Shown here one piece after another: positions 9,181-18,578 of a DNA stretch of 64,000 nt; positions within the stretch are counted from its first letter, which is position 1; each line of letters begins with the position of its first letter. The position numbers and the translations under genes were made by a program. The notes beneath the pieces are model-generated. The model made no database searches, was not told the DNA's origin, and worked only from the letters and a program-made list of their open reading frames with translations. The stretch is from Neptuniibacter sp. 1_MG-2023 (lineage in GTDB: Bacteria; Pseudomonadota; Gammaproteobacteria; Pseudomonadales; Balneatricaceae), in contig NZ_JAUOQR010000003.1 of NCBI RefSeq assembly GCF_030547185.1, forward strand, positions 186,001 through 250,000, read 5' to 3'.

Positions 9181-9315
9181 TGTCTAGTGTTTAACTGATC
9201 TTAATATCTGTTATAAAGATTGGACAGAGTTGAATATCCACGCCCATAATATTAGGGTTGAAAAGCGGCTAGTTTCGCAAGTTTTGGGTACAGGGAGTTA
9301 ATCTTAGGTCAGCCT

Positions 9316-10746
9316 ATGAAAAACAAAACCATCAAGCACATTGTTTCATTATGTTTAGTTATCCTAGTTCCCGTCTTACTATTTGCCGGAGCTTATGGAT
9401 TTGTTTGGTGGAAAGTATCTGAGTTCGCAGATGACTTTGCTCGTGATATCTCTCCTTATGCTGATATGAAATACCAAGATATTTATATCGACCTATTTCA
9501 ATCTGAGGTTGGTCTGCGTGGCATGAGTTTTATTCCTGCTGGCATGAAAGGCGAAATAGGGATTGATGCTACGACTTTAAAAGCGCCCTCGTGGGGATTT
9601 ATCCTTAGTTTGAATGAGCAGTTGTCCAAAGGTGAGCTGCCAGAATCATTTAATATTGAGATTACAGGGATAGATCTTAACCTCCAAAGTGGTTATATGC
9701 AGGATTGGGGGCGAATGGCCGCCGATGCGCAGCGCCAAGTAGGTCCAAGTTACGACACTTTAGCTTGCGGTGATCTGCATTTCTTTTCGATCGTGGATGT
9801 TCGCAAAATGGGCTATAGCCGCATTCGTAGCGATCTCTCTATCCAATATACTTTTGACAAAGTAGACAAGCAGCTCAATTTTGATCTGCAAAGTAAAACT
9901 GCGCAGATGGCTGATGCGAGCATCTCTATGAATATTGGTGTCACAAGCGACACGTTAAATATGCAGACAATCGTGTTTGCTCAACCGCAGTTAAAAAGAA
10001 TTAAAACCCGTTTTTATGACCGCGGATATAACGTCCGTAAAAACAAATTTTGTGCGGCTTTAAATAAAGAACCAGTACAGGATTATCGTCAGCGCTATGC
10101 TGAGATGTTAAATAGACGGCTAAATTATGAAGGTTGGACAGTCCCTAAACCTTTGTTTGATGCTATTGATAGTTTAAATAACCCCGGCGGTTCTTTTTAT
10201 CTGCGTGTTGATATTCCACAAGGGTTCGGTATGCAGTCAATGGCATTAATTCAGCAACCAACGGACCTCTTGGATGCTTTAAATCCATATATGGAATTTA
10301 ATGGTAAGGCTGTCTCTTGGGAGGGTGTTGCTTGGAATGAGCCTGATCCTGAGGGGGAGCGCTTACTGCATGAGTTGAATGTAGGTGCTGATGAGGTGCT
10401 GGAAGAACAAGTATCAAGCGCGCTTCCTGAAGAAGATGCAGAACATTTTGATATGAGTATAGCTATGCCTTCTCCTGTTTATGAGCGCCGTAATCAGCAT
10501 GCTCTAAAACGATTGAAGCAGCAGGAAAATGAAAAAACCTTTAAGCCCGTCGAACTGTCGAATTTAGAGCCCCACTTAGGTGAGCCGGTGATTTTGTATA
10601 CCTATTTTGGACGTAAAGTTGAAGGCCGTTTGATTGATGTGAATCCTGATGTGATTACCGTTGAGCATCGTTTAGTGGATGGTCGCGGAACTGCGACTTA
10701 TCCGATCTCTCGGGATAAAATTCAAAGTGCGCGCCTTTATTATTAA
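9316..10746 (+). CDS. Membrane-anchored periplasmic protein of unknown function with Sm-like C-terminal segment
   Basis: This 476-residue protein is not one I recognise. It has a single N-terminal membrane segment (about residues 8-32, rich in V/L/F) and no cleavage site. A long, apparently periplasmic body follows. The N-terminal 250 residues (YADMKYQDIYIDLFQSEVGL, FNIEITGIDLNLQSGY) look like the beta-rich repeats of AsmA-like or DUF945-like envelope proteins. The last 60 residues (LGEPVILYTYFGRKVEGRLI, then ITVEHR and TYPISRDKIQSARL) look like a small SH3/Sm-like barrel. The gene lies between rplS and xerD, with its own start region. Both fold suggestions are inference from pattern only. 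Confidence 0.7.
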   Translation: MKNKTIKHIVSLCLVILVPVLLFAGAYGFVWWKVSEFADDFARDISPYADMKYQDIYIDLFQSEVGLRGMSFIPAGMKGEIGIDATTLKAPSWGFILSLNEQLSKGELPESFNIEITGIDLNLQSGYMQDWGRMAADAQRQVGPSYDTLACGDLHFFSIVDVRKMGYSRIRSDLSIQYTFDKVDKQLNFDLQSKTAQMADASISMNIGVTSDTLNMQTIVFAQPQLKRIKTRFYDRGYNVRKNKFCAALNKEPVQDYRQRYAEMLNRRLNYEGWTVPKPLFDAIDSLNNPGGSFYLRVDIPQGFGMQSMALIQQPTDLLDALNPYMEFNGKAVSWEGVAWNEPDPEGERLLHELNVGADEVLEEQVSSALPEEDAEHFDMSIAMPSPVYERRNQHALKRLKQQENEKTFKPVELSNLEPHLGEPVILYTYFGRKVEGRLIDVNPDVITVEHRLVDGRGTATYPISRDKIQSARLYY

Positions 10747-10793
10747 TTCCTCTTGCTGTTCTATGTATCTATCTTGTGTTGGATGGAGTGATT

Positions 10794-11720
10794 GTGTCGT
10801 CTTCCATTAAAGCTGCTGTTGTTCTAAGTGATAAAGATAGCCAGCTCATTGATACATATTTAGATGCTATTTGGATGGAAAAAGGCTTGAGTGAAAACAC
10901 GCTTTCCTCCTATCGTCGAGACCTGAATCAGTTTGGTTTGTGGTTAAATCAGCGCGGAGGACACCTTATCTCCTGTGTTCGATCTGAGTTACAGCAGTAT
11001 TTAGGCTGGCGAGTTAAAGAGCGCTTACGTGCGAGCTCTACAGCCCGAATGCTCTCATGCTTGAGAGGGTTTTATCGTTATCTGTTACGTGAAGAACTAA
11101 TTAGTGAAGATCCGGTACTCTTAATAGATAGCCCGAAAAAGGGACGAAGTTTACCTAAAACATTGACGGAAGATGATGTTGAGCGCCTCTTAGATGCGCC
11201 GGAACTAAACGATCCTATCCACTTTCGTGATCGTGCTATGTTAGAAGTCCTTTATGCTACAGGGTTACGTGTTACTGAATTAGTCAGTTTGCAGTTATTT
11301 GAAGTAAATTTGAATCAAGGTGTGATTCGCGTAATGGGTAAGGGGGGCAAAGAGCGATTGGTCCCGTTAGGTGAAGAAGCGATTAGTTGGGTGCGGCGTT
11401 ATTTAGTGCAGGTTCGGCCTATTCTATTGGGTGAGAATGTGAGTGATGTGCTGTTTCCTAGCCGGCGAGGGCAGCAGATGACACGGCAAACCTTTTGGCA
11501 TCGTATAAAACATTACGCCTTGGTTGCGGGTGTTGATAAGCCGTTATCACCCCATGTAATTAGACATGCATTTGCGACACATCTGCTGAATCATGGGGCT
11601 GATCTTAGAGTGGTGCAGATGCTATTGGGACATAGTGATCTATCAACTACGCAAATTTATACCCATGTGGCCCAACAAAGATTACAGTCTTTGCATCAAA
11701 CCCATCATCCGCGGGGTTAA
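10794..11720 (+). CDS. xerD: Site-specific tyrosine recombinase XerD
   Basis: The 308-residue recombinase resolves chromosome dimers with XerC at dif, activated by FtsK. It has an N-terminal SAM-like core-binding domain (KGLSENTLSSYRRDL) and a catalytic domain with Arg (ATGLRVTELVSLQ), Lys (GKGGKERLVPLG), HxxR (SPHVIRHAFATH), LLGHSDLSTT and the nucleophile Tyr in TQIYTHV. GTG at 10794 was chosen because GGAG lies 5 bp upstream. A GTG at 10776 would add six residues. Its neighbour dsbC keeps the xerD-dsbC order seen in most gammaproteobacteria, which favours XerD over XerC. Confidence 0.95.
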   Translation: MSSSIKAAVVLSDKDSQLIDTYLDAIWMEKGLSENTLSSYRRDLNQFGLWLNQRGGHLISCVRSELQQYLGWRVKERLRASSTARMLSCLRGFYRYLLREELISEDPVLLIDSPKKGRSLPKTLTEDDVERLLDAPELNDPIHFRDRAMLEVLYATGLRVTELVSLQLFEVNLNQGVIRVMGKGGKERLVPLGEEAISWVRRYLVQVRPILLGENVSDVLFPSRRGQQMTRQTFWHRIKHYALVAGVDKPLSPHVIRHAFATHLLNHGADLRVVQMLLGHSDLSTTQIYTHVAQQRLQSLHQTHHPRG

Positions 11721-11797
11721 TTACTGGAACTTCGCCAGGAAAATAGAGTCCTAGATATAATACGCAATTAGGCAGTTGGAATAGTTAGAGGGAAATG

Positions 11798-12535
11798 ATG
11801 AAAAAAATCTTAATATCGACCATGCTGTTAATGAGCAGTTTGAGTATTAATGCCCAAGCAGCAAGTCCTGAGGAGCTGATTACGCAGAACCTGCAAAAGG
11901 TTAATGCGCGTCTCCAAGTTGAGACCGTGGTCAAAGCTCCAGTGGATGGAATGTATGAGGTGTTATTGAACACTGGTGAAGTCCTCTATTCCGATGAGCA
12001 AGGCAAATATTTCTTATTAGGTAAGTTGTTTCAGTTTAGTGAGTCTGAAGGTTTTATTGATCTGACAGAACAGAAACAGAGCATTATCAGAAAAGAGACC
12101 CTTGCCAAAATCGATCCTGAACAAATGGTTGTCTACCCTGCTGAAGGCGAATTAAAAGCGACAATTAATGTGTTCACCGATGTGGATTGTCCTTACTGCC
12201 GTAAACTGCATGCCGAAGTGCCTAAATTGACTGCTATGGGTATCCAAGTTAATTATCTGGCTTTTCCTCGACAAGGTGCAGGCACTGCAACCTACAGAAA
12301 CATGGTATCCATTTGGTGTGCTGAAAGTGCAGACGGCCGTCGGAAAGCGATGGATGCAGCTAAAGGTAACGGAGAGCTAACATCTAAAACTTGTGATAGC
12401 CCTGTGATGGAACAGTTTAATATGGGTCAAAGCATGGGGGTTACTGGTACTCCTGCCATTGTTCTATCTGATGGTAGTTTACTGCCTGGTTATGTCCCTG
12501 CGGCGCAATTAGCGAAAGCGTTAAAACTGCAGTAA
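11798..12535 (+). CDS. dsbC: Thiol:disulfide interchange protein DsbC
   Basis: The 245-residue periplasmic disulfide isomerase has a signal peptide (KKILISTMLLMSSLSINAQA), an N-terminal dimerisation domain to about residue 85, and a thioredoxin-like domain with the active site CPYC (FTDVDCPYCRKLHAE) and the cis-Pro loop GVTGTPAI. A further Cys pair (CAESA, CDSPV) matches the structural disulfide of DsbC. Of two tandem ATGs, the second has the better spacing to AGAGGG. It is followed by its own terminator. Confidence 0.96.
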   Translation: MKKILISTMLLMSSLSINAQAASPEELITQNLQKVNARLQVETVVKAPVDGMYEVLLNTGEVLYSDEQGKYFLLGKLFQFSESEGFIDLTEQKQSIIRKETLAKIDPEQMVVYPAEGELKATINVFTDVDCPYCRKLHAEVPKLTAMGIQVNYLAFPRQGAGTATYRNMVSIWCAESADGRRKAMDAAKGNGELTSKTCDSPVMEQFNMGQSMGVTGTPAIVLSDGSLLPGYVPAAQLAKALKLQ

Positions 12536-12554
12536 GTTCGTTTATATTCTTAAT

Positions 12555-12584
12555 AATAAGGGAGCCTAGGCTCCCTTATTTATT
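12555..12584 (+). terminator. Intrinsic terminator after dsbC
   Basis: AATAAGGGAGCC (12555-12566) pairs with GGCTCCCTTATT (12569-12580), followed by TATTT. It is a 12-bp perfect stem just past the dsbC stop, with almost no loop as written. In practice the innermost pairs would open. Confidence 0.8.
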
Positions 12585-12807
12585 TGTTGCTACAGAATGA
12601 TTGCAGAGATAGAGCTATTGCATTGTTTTGGCTATAATACTCGGCTCATTTTTACGGAACTTATGTAAGTGGATCAATTTGCCATGTTTCAATGTTTATT
12701 GGCTAAGTTGGTTTATCTGTTTCCGTTAGATTTCTAAATCACAGTTATGACTCAATAGGTATATATACTGTGAGAAATAGTTGTTCAACAGCATGCGAGG
12801 TGCAAGT

Positions 12808-14109
12808 TTGAAACCGGTCAAAGTAGGTATCTGTGGATTAGGTACAGTCGGTGGTGGCACATACAATGTGCTGAAGCGAAATGCCGAAGAGATTGCTCGT
12901 CGGGCAGGACGTAAAATCATAGTGGAAGAAATTGGTGCTCGTCACACTAATCCGGACTGTGATACCAAAGGTATACAGCTTACAGATGATGTTTTTGCGG
13001 TGGCTAAAAACCCAGAAATTGATGTAGTTGTTGAGTTGATCGGTGGTTATGACGTAGCAAAAGAACTTGTGCTGACAGCTATAGAGCACGGCAAACATGT
13101 TGTAACTGCGAACAAAGCCTTAATCGCTGTTCATGGTAATGAGATATTCGAAGCTGCGCAGAAAAAGAATGTCATGGTTGCATTTGAAGCATCGGTTGCC
13201 GGTGGTATCCCGATCATCAAAGCGATCCGTGAAGGTTTGTCTGCGAATAAGATTAATTGGTTAGCCGGTATTATTAATGGTACAGGCAACTTCATCATGA
13301 CCGAAATGCGCGATAAAGGGCGTGATTTTGACGATGTACTCGCTGAAGCTCAAGCGCTGGGTTATGCAGAAGCTGATCCAACCTTTGATGTTGAAGGTAT
13401 TGATGCGGCTCATAAGTTAACGATTTTAGCCTCTATCGCGTTTGGTATCCCTTTGCAGTTCGACAAAGCCTTTACTGAAGGCATCAGCAAAATTACTCGC
13501 GATGATGTGCAGTATGCTGAAGAGCTTGGCTACCGTATCAAACATTTAGGTGTTAGCCGTCATACGGATAAAGGTGTGGAGCTGCGAGTGCATCCAACAC
13601 TGATTCCTGAGTCTGCGCTTATCGCTAATGTAAACGGTGTGATGAACGCAATTTTGGTTGATGGCGATGCGGTTGGCCAAACTATGTATTACGGGCCGGG
13701 TGCTGGCTCTGAGCCAACTGCTTCCGCTGTTGTGGCCGATATAGTCGATGTCGTTCGCACCTTGACTGCTGATCGTGATAATCGTGTACCTCATTTGGCC
13801 TTCCAGCCATCAGAGTTATCAGATGCACCGATTCTGCCAATGGAGCAGACAGAAACTGCCTACTATCTACGCATGAATGCCCAAGAGAAACCGGGTGTGC
13901 TGGCAATGATTACCAGTATTCTGGGTGGCGAAGGCATCAATATTGAAGCCATTATTCAGAAAGCGACAAGCGAAGACCAAGTGCCGGTTATTATTTTGAC
14001 CCAGACTGTGGTTGAGCAGAAGATGAATGATGCAATTGCAAAAATCGAAGCGCTAGATGAGATTAACGGTAGTGTTACTCGTATTCGCGTTGAAAATTTT
14101 GGCCGTTAA
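12808..14109 (+). CDS. hom: Homoserine dehydrogenase
   Basis: This 433-residue enzyme reduces aspartate semialdehyde to homoserine for threonine and methionine synthesis. It shows the NAD(P) loop GICGLGTVGGGTYN at the N-terminus, the catalytic GGIPIIKAIREGL, the signature EADPTFDVEGIDAAHKL, and a C-terminal ACT domain (KPGVLAMITSILGGEGINIE) for allosteric threonine control. The start is TTG at 12808: GAGG lies 7 bp upstream, and the resulting MKPVKVGICGLG is the normal start of this family. Upstream in-frame TTG and ATG codons would add 9 or 5 unlikely residues. thrC follows after 11 bp. Confidence 0.97.
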   Translation: MKPVKVGICGLGTVGGGTYNVLKRNAEEIARRAGRKIIVEEIGARHTNPDCDTKGIQLTDDVFAVAKNPEIDVVVELIGGYDVAKELVLTAIEHGKHVVTANKALIAVHGNEIFEAAQKKNVMVAFEASVAGGIPIIKAIREGLSANKINWLAGIINGTGNFIMTEMRDKGRDFDDVLAEAQALGYAEADPTFDVEGIDAAHKLTILASIAFGIPLQFDKAFTEGISKITRDDVQYAEELGYRIKHLGVSRHTDKGVELRVHPTLIPESALIANVNGVMNAILVDGDAVGQTMYYGPGAGSEPTASAVVADIVDVVRTLTADRDNRVPHLAFQPSELSDAPILPMEQTETAYYLRMNAQEKPGVLAMITSILGGEGINIEAIIQKATSEDQVPVIILTQTVVEQKMNDAIAKIEALDEINGSVTRIRVENFGR

Positions 14110-14120
14110 GGAGTAATCCC

Positions 14121-15515
14121 GTGAAATATATCTCTACCCGGGGAAAAGCTCCGGCAATGAATTTTGAAGAGGTTCTTCTAGCTGGTTTAGCAAGTGATGG
14201 TGGCCTATATGTGCCAGAAACATTGCCTACTTTCAGCAAAGAGGAGATCGCCTCTTGGGTCGGTCTGCCATATAACGAATTGGCTTATAAAGTGATAAAG
14301 CCATTTGTGGATGACTGCGTAGCCGATGCAGATCTGAAGCAGATGATTGATGAGACCTATGCGGGTTTCAATCATATTGCTGTTGCACCGATGAAAGAGC
14401 TAGGCACTAATGAGTGGATCCTAGAACTTTTTCATGGCCCAACCTTGGCATTTAAAGACTTTGCACTTCAGTTGCTAGGTCGCTTGATGGATTACGCACT
14501 TGAAAAGCGTGGTGAACATTTAGTGATTATGGGTGCAACTTCAGGTGATACAGGTTCAGCGGCGATTGAAGGCTGCTGCCATAGTAAACATCTGGATATT
14601 TTTATTCTGCATCCGCATAACCGCGTATCAGAAGTGCAGCGTCGTCAGATGACAACCGTTATTAAAGACAATGTGTTTAATATTGCCTTAGAAGGTAACT
14701 TCGACGATTGTCAGCAGATGGTTAAAGATAGCTTTGCTAATCAAGACTTCCTTAAAGGGATGAAGCTAGGGGCAGTAAACTCGATCAATTGGGCGCGTAT
14801 TATGTCCCAGATCGTTTATTACTTCTCAGCTTCGCTTGCTGTCGGTGGTCCAGAACGTGAAGTGAGCTTCTCTGTGCCTACAGGTAACTTTGGTGATATT
14901 TTTGCCGGTTATCTAGCTAAGCAGATGGGTTTGCCGATCAAGCAGTTGGTTGTGGCTACTAACCGTAACGATATTTTGCACCGTGTTATCTCCGGTAACG
15001 ATATGTCCAAAGGTGAGTTGGTTCATACCTTATCACCGTCTATGGATATTATGGTGTCGTCAAACTTTGAACGTATGTTGTTTGATGTATACGGCAAAGA
15101 TGGTGCAGCGATTGATGATCTAATGGCACGTTTCTCGAAAGAATCGGTTGAACTCGATTCTGACCGTTGGGATAAAGTGCGTGAACTGTTTGATAGCTGT
15201 GCCGTTGATGATGACGCGACCTGCGAAACAATCAAACAAGTCTACGCTGAGACAGAATACCTACTCGATCCGCATACAGCGATTGGTGTTAAAGCCGCGC
15301 GTGAATGCAACCGTGATAAGTCTGTACCGATGATCACTTTAGCGACTGCGCATCCGGTTAAGTTCCCTGAGCCTGTTGTTAAAGCGGGTTTAGAATCCCC
15401 TCAGTTGCCAGCCCATATGGTTGATCTTTTTGAGCGTGAAGAAAAGCTAGACGTGTTAGATAACGATCTAAATACCGTTCAGCAGTTTATCGCGAGTCAT
15501 GTTCATTCAGAATAA
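14121..15515 (+). CDS. thrC: Threonine synthase
   Basis: The 464-residue PLP enzyme converts O-phosphohomoserine to threonine. Visible are the N-terminal YISTRGKAP and SDGGLYVPE, the PLP lysine in PTLAFKDFALQLLG, ATSGDTGSAAIE, and SVPTGNFGDIFAGYLAKQMG. Its length fits the longer gammaproteobacterial/fungal-type enzyme. GTG start with AAGGAG at normal spacing. It forms a hom-thrC operon that ends at a clear terminator. Confidence 0.97.
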   Translation: MKYISTRGKAPAMNFEEVLLAGLASDGGLYVPETLPTFSKEEIASWVGLPYNELAYKVIKPFVDDCVADADLKQMIDETYAGFNHIAVAPMKELGTNEWILELFHGPTLAFKDFALQLLGRLMDYALEKRGEHLVIMGATSGDTGSAAIEGCCHSKHLDIFILHPHNRVSEVQRRQMTTVIKDNVFNIALEGNFDDCQQMVKDSFANQDFLKGMKLGAVNSINWARIMSQIVYYFSASLAVGGPEREVSFSVPTGNFGDIFAGYLAKQMGLPIKQLVVATNRNDILHRVISGNDMSKGELVHTLSPSMDIMVSSNFERMLFDVYGKDGAAIDDLMARFSKESVELDSDRWDKVRELFDSCAVDDDATCETIKQVYAETEYLLDPHTAIGVKAARECNRDKSVPMITLATAHPVKFPEPVVKAGLESPQLPAHMVDLFEREEKLDVLDNDLNTVQQFIASHVHSE

Positions 15516-15540
15516 TTAATTGTTTGAATATGATACTCTC

Positions 15541-15571
15541 AAAACCCGACCTTGTTTGTGTCGGGTTTTTT
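15541..15571 (+). terminator. Intrinsic terminator after thrC
   Basis: AAAACCCGAC (15541-15550) pairs with GTCGGGTTTT (15559 onward) around CTTGTTTG, ending in six T. Confidence 0.9.
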
Positions 15572-15618
15572 GTATCTGGCGATTGATCTTTTTGTGTTAA
15601 AGCAAAGGAATAACTGCG

Positions 15619-16545
15619 ATGACTGATCTGTTTTTTTACTTGTCGAAAATATTCTGGGTAGTGGTTCAGCCAGATCATTTTTTGCTACTCATGTTATTTG
15701 TTGGCTTACTACTTTGGCGCAGATTATTAGGGGTGTTAATGGTCTGGAGTTCAGTGTTAATTATGCTGGCTTTAAGTGTATTCCCGATCGCTAACTACCT
15801 TCTAGAGCCTTTAGAACAACGTTTTCCTAAGCCAGATCTTACTCAGCTTGAAGCGCCTATTGCCGGTATTATAGTGTTAGGTGGAGGTGAAGAAGCGGAG
15901 CTGTCCGCTGTACATAATATGCCTCAGTTCAACCGTGCTGCGGAAAGACTTATGATGTTACCGGCTCTGATGTTGCGTTATCCACAGGCTAAAGTTATTT
16001 TTACCGGTGGCTCAGGTTCATTATTAAAGCCTGAATATCGTGGTGGTGATGTGGCTAAGCAGTGGCTGACCGAGCAAGGTTTAGGTGCACGGCTTATTGT
16101 CGAAAGGGATTCACGAAATACCTTCCAAAATGCAATATATACCCGTGAAATTATTGATGAGCTTAAAAAAACAGATAAAGTAGATGATCTGGTTGGCGGT
16201 AAATGGCTGCTTGTGACCTCTGCATTTCACATGCCACGCTCTGTAGGGGTTTATCGTCAGGCGGGTGTTGATGTTATTCCTTACCCTGTTGATTTTAGAC
16301 AGTTGAATAGTCAGATCCAGCTCAGTCTTAATGCCAATATGGCGGAGCTTAATCAGGTCGTTCGAGAATGGATCGGTTTAGGTGCCTATTATCTGACAGA
16401 TAAAACTGCTGAGTTGTTTCCCCGTCCTTTAGATGTAAGCGCGTCAAAAACGTCGCAGCAAAATATAGATCAGTCAAAACCGGAACCTGAAAACTCCAAC
16501 CTTTTACAACCTAAGCCTTTATTGGATGGAACAGCAGAAACTTAA
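15619..16545 (+). CDS. ElyC/SanA/YdcF family membrane protein (DUF218)
   Basis: The 308-residue protein begins with two hydrophobic segments (about residues 15-35 and 38-58), followed by a DUF218 domain: AGIIVLGGGEE, AKVIFTGGSGS, VERDSRNTFQNAIYTREII, and LVTSAFHMPRSVGVYRQAG. This is the ElyC type, with an N-terminal membrane anchor. E. coli ElyC affects peptidoglycan and undecaprenyl-phosphate metabolism, but the chemistry is unresolved. The C-terminal 45 residues are low-complexity, Lys/Ser/Gln-rich. Its stop overlaps the recJ start by one base, so they are probably cotranscribed. Confidence 0.88.
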   Translation: MTDLFFYLSKIFWVVVQPDHFLLLMLFVGLLLWRRLLGVLMVWSSVLIMLALSVFPIANYLLEPLEQRFPKPDLTQLEAPIAGIIVLGGGEEAELSAVHNMPQFNRAAERLMMLPALMLRYPQAKVIFTGGSGSLLKPEYRGGDVAKQWLTEQGLGARLIVERDSRNTFQNAIYTREIIDELKKTDKVDDLVGGKWLLVTSAFHMPRSVGVYRQAGVDVIPYPVDFRQLNSQIQLSLNANMAELNQVVREWIGLGAYYLTDKTAELFPRPLDVSASKTSQQNIDQSKPEPENSNLLQPKPLLDGTAET

Positions 16546-18284
16546 TGAAAGAACTGGTTATCACTCAACGTCAAGACACCGACTCTAACTTACCAATATT
16601 TAGGCAAACTAATCCCGTTCTTGCACGAATTTATGCCTCTCGTGGTATTCACGATTTAGAGGGGTTAGGGCGCAACTTAAAAGAGTTGCTGCCCGATAGC
16701 GGTTTAGCCGGTATGGATGCTGCCATAGAACGCTTAGTGGTTGCGCTTAAAAAGCGTGAAAAAATCATGATTATTGGCGACTTTGATTGTGATGGCGCAA
16801 CCAGTACAGCGGTGGCGGTACTGGCTTTACGCATGATGGGAGCAGAGGATGTTTGTTACCTTGTTCCTAATCGTTTTGAATATGGTTACGGCCTAAGTCC
16901 CGAGATTGTGATGGAGGCGTTAAAGCAAGCCCCTGATCTATTGATTACTGTTGATAATGGTATCTCCAGTATTGAAGGGGTTGCCGCCGCTAACATCGCT
17001 AATTTAGATGTAATCGTGACGGATCATCACCTTGCTGGCCAAGAGCTTCCAGCGGCATATGCCATAGTGAACCCTAATCAGCCCGATTGCCGTTTTAGCG
17101 CTAAATCGACCTGCGGCGTAGGTGTTATCTTCTACGTGATGATCGCACTAAGGCGTAAACTGCAAGCGCTTAACTGGTTTGAGCAGCAGGGGTTAGCACT
17201 GCCTAACCTCGGCAGCCTTCTTGATCTTGTTGCCTTAGGCACTGTGGCTGATGTGGTTCCTTTAGAACAGAATAATCGTGTGCTGGTCTATCAAGGCTTA
17301 CAGCGCATTAAAGCGGGTCGCTGTCGACCCGGTATCAAAGCCTTAATTGAACTATCAGGTCGCCAACAGCATAAAATAGCGTCCTCTGACTTAGGCTATG
17401 CTTTAGCGCCACGTTTAAACGCTGCGGGGCGTTTAGAAGATATGTCGATCGGTATTGAATGCCTATTGACTGAATCTGAGCAGCAAGCAAAAGAACTAGC
17501 TGCGACGCTAAATGACCTTAACCAAGAGCGCAAAGGCATAGAGCAGGAGATGCAACAACAAGCCTTAGATCTGTTGGCGCACCTTCAGCTAGATGATGAA
17601 GCCTTACCTTACGGGTTATCGCTTTATGAGCCAGAATGGCACCAAGGTGTGATCGGTATTTTAGCCTCCAGAATCAAAGAGAAAACCCATCGGCCTGTTA
17701 TCGCGTTTGCTCAAGGTGATGAGGGAGAACTTAAAGGCTCGGCCCGTTCAATTCCCGGTTTTCATATTCGAGATGGCTTAGATGCGATCGCAGCGAAACA
17801 CCCCGCACTTCTGCGTAAATTTGGCGGTCATGCCATGGCAGCAGGATTAACGATCAGTGATAAAGATCTAGGCTTATTTCAGCAAGCCTTTGATAGCGAA
17901 GTGAGACGGCAGTTATCAGATGCGGATCTACAACAACAAGTGATTACCGATGGTGCATTAAGTGCCAATGATATGACCATTGAGTTAGCTGAAATGCTCC
18001 GTGATGCCGGCCCTTGGGGTCATCAATTTCCAGAGCCATTGTTTGAGGGTGAGTTTTCACTCCTACAGCAACGAATTGTCGGCCATCGCCATCTGAAAAT
18101 GGTATTGATGGAACCCGCTTCAGGATTAGCGGTAGATGCGATACAGTTTAATGCCGATATGGACCAATGGCCGGATGAATCGAAAACCCATGTACGGGTT
18201 ATCTATCGTTTAGATGTAAACGAATTCCGTGGCCGCAAAAGCGTACAGATGCTAGTCGATCACCTATTAATCCCCGATCAGTAA
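16545..18284 (+). CDS. recJ: Single-stranded-DNA 5'-3' exonuclease RecJ
   Basis: The 579-residue DHH-family nuclease acts in RecF recombination, mismatch repair and base excision. Motifs are visible in order: IIGDFDCDGATSTAVAV (motif I), TVDNGISS, VTDHHLAGQ (DHH), LGTVADVVPL, RLNAAGRLEDM, then the DHHA1 domain with KGSARSIPGFHIRDGL and KFGGHAMAAG, and a C-terminal OB fold. It keeps the dsbC...recJ neighbourhood, although hom-thrC is inserted as in pseudomonads. The usual downstream prfB-lysS is absent here. Confidence 0.97.
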   Translation: MKELVITQRQDTDSNLPIFRQTNPVLARIYASRGIHDLEGLGRNLKELLPDSGLAGMDAAIERLVVALKKREKIMIIGDFDCDGATSTAVAVLALRMMGAEDVCYLVPNRFEYGYGLSPEIVMEALKQAPDLLITVDNGISSIEGVAAANIANLDVIVTDHHLAGQELPAAYAIVNPNQPDCRFSAKSTCGVGVIFYVMIALRRKLQALNWFEQQGLALPNLGSLLDLVALGTVADVVPLEQNNRVLVYQGLQRIKAGRCRPGIKALIELSGRQQHKIASSDLGYALAPRLNAAGRLEDMSIGIECLLTESEQQAKELAATLNDLNQERKGIEQEMQQQALDLLAHLQLDDEALPYGLSLYEPEWHQGVIGILASRIKEKTHRPVIAFAQGDEGELKGSARSIPGFHIRDGLDAIAAKHPALLRKFGGHAMAAGLTISDKDLGLFQQAFDSEVRRQLSDADLQQQVITDGALSANDMTIELAEMLRDAGPWGHQFPEPLFEGEFSLLQQRIVGHRHLKMVLMEPASGLAVDAIQFNADMDQWPDESKTHVRVIYRLDVNEFRGRKSVQMLVDHLLIPDQ

Positions 18285-18303
18285 AAAGAGTGGAATACTA
18301 ATT

Positions 18304-18486
18304 ATGAATGAATTTAACTTAGAAGAGCTAAACCTACTTTTAAGCGTATTTGAAAAAGCGGGTATCAGCACTGATCAAGGCGCAGAAGGTGAGATGCTAC
18401 AACGCTTAAAAGCTGCCCAAGAAACCCGCCAAGAGCTAGAAAGTATGGACTTTGACGACTGCTTAGGCGGCGCCTGTAAGCTATAA
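18304..18486 (+). CDS. Small acidic protein of unknown function downstream of recJ
   Basis: This 60-residue ORF starts at an ATG 19 bp after recJ. The protein is acidic and mostly helical (NLEELNLLLSVFEKAG, MLQRLKAAQETRQELES) and ends in DDCLGGACKL with two Cys four residues apart. I do not recognise it. The codon use resembles that of recJ, and a strong hairpin starts 12 bp after its stop, so it looks like a real last gene of the recJ unit. Confidence 0.6.
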   Translation: MNEFNLEELNLLLSVFEKAGISTDQGAEGEMLQRLKAAQETRQELESMDFDDCLGGACKL

Positions 18487-18498
18487 GTAAGATACTAT

Positions 18499-18528
18499 CC
18501 ATTTGACCTGATCGCTCAGGTCAAATGG
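18499..18528. terminator. Strong hairpin ending the recJ unit
   Basis: CCATTTGACCTGA (18499-18511) and TCAGGTCAAATGG (18516-18528) form a perfect 13-bp stem with a TCGC tetraloop. There is no T-run after it, so it is either a hairpin that stabilises the mRNA end or an imperfect terminator. Confidence 0.6.
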
Positions 18529-18578
18529 GTGCGCGCTATCGCCCCTGTACCTGATTATTGTCGACGCCCATCGGCCTG

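Noticed and set aside
12781-12807. Longer hom start at TTG 12781 or ATG 12793
   Set aside because: TTG 12808 has a good Shine-Dalgarno and gives the standard N-terminus.
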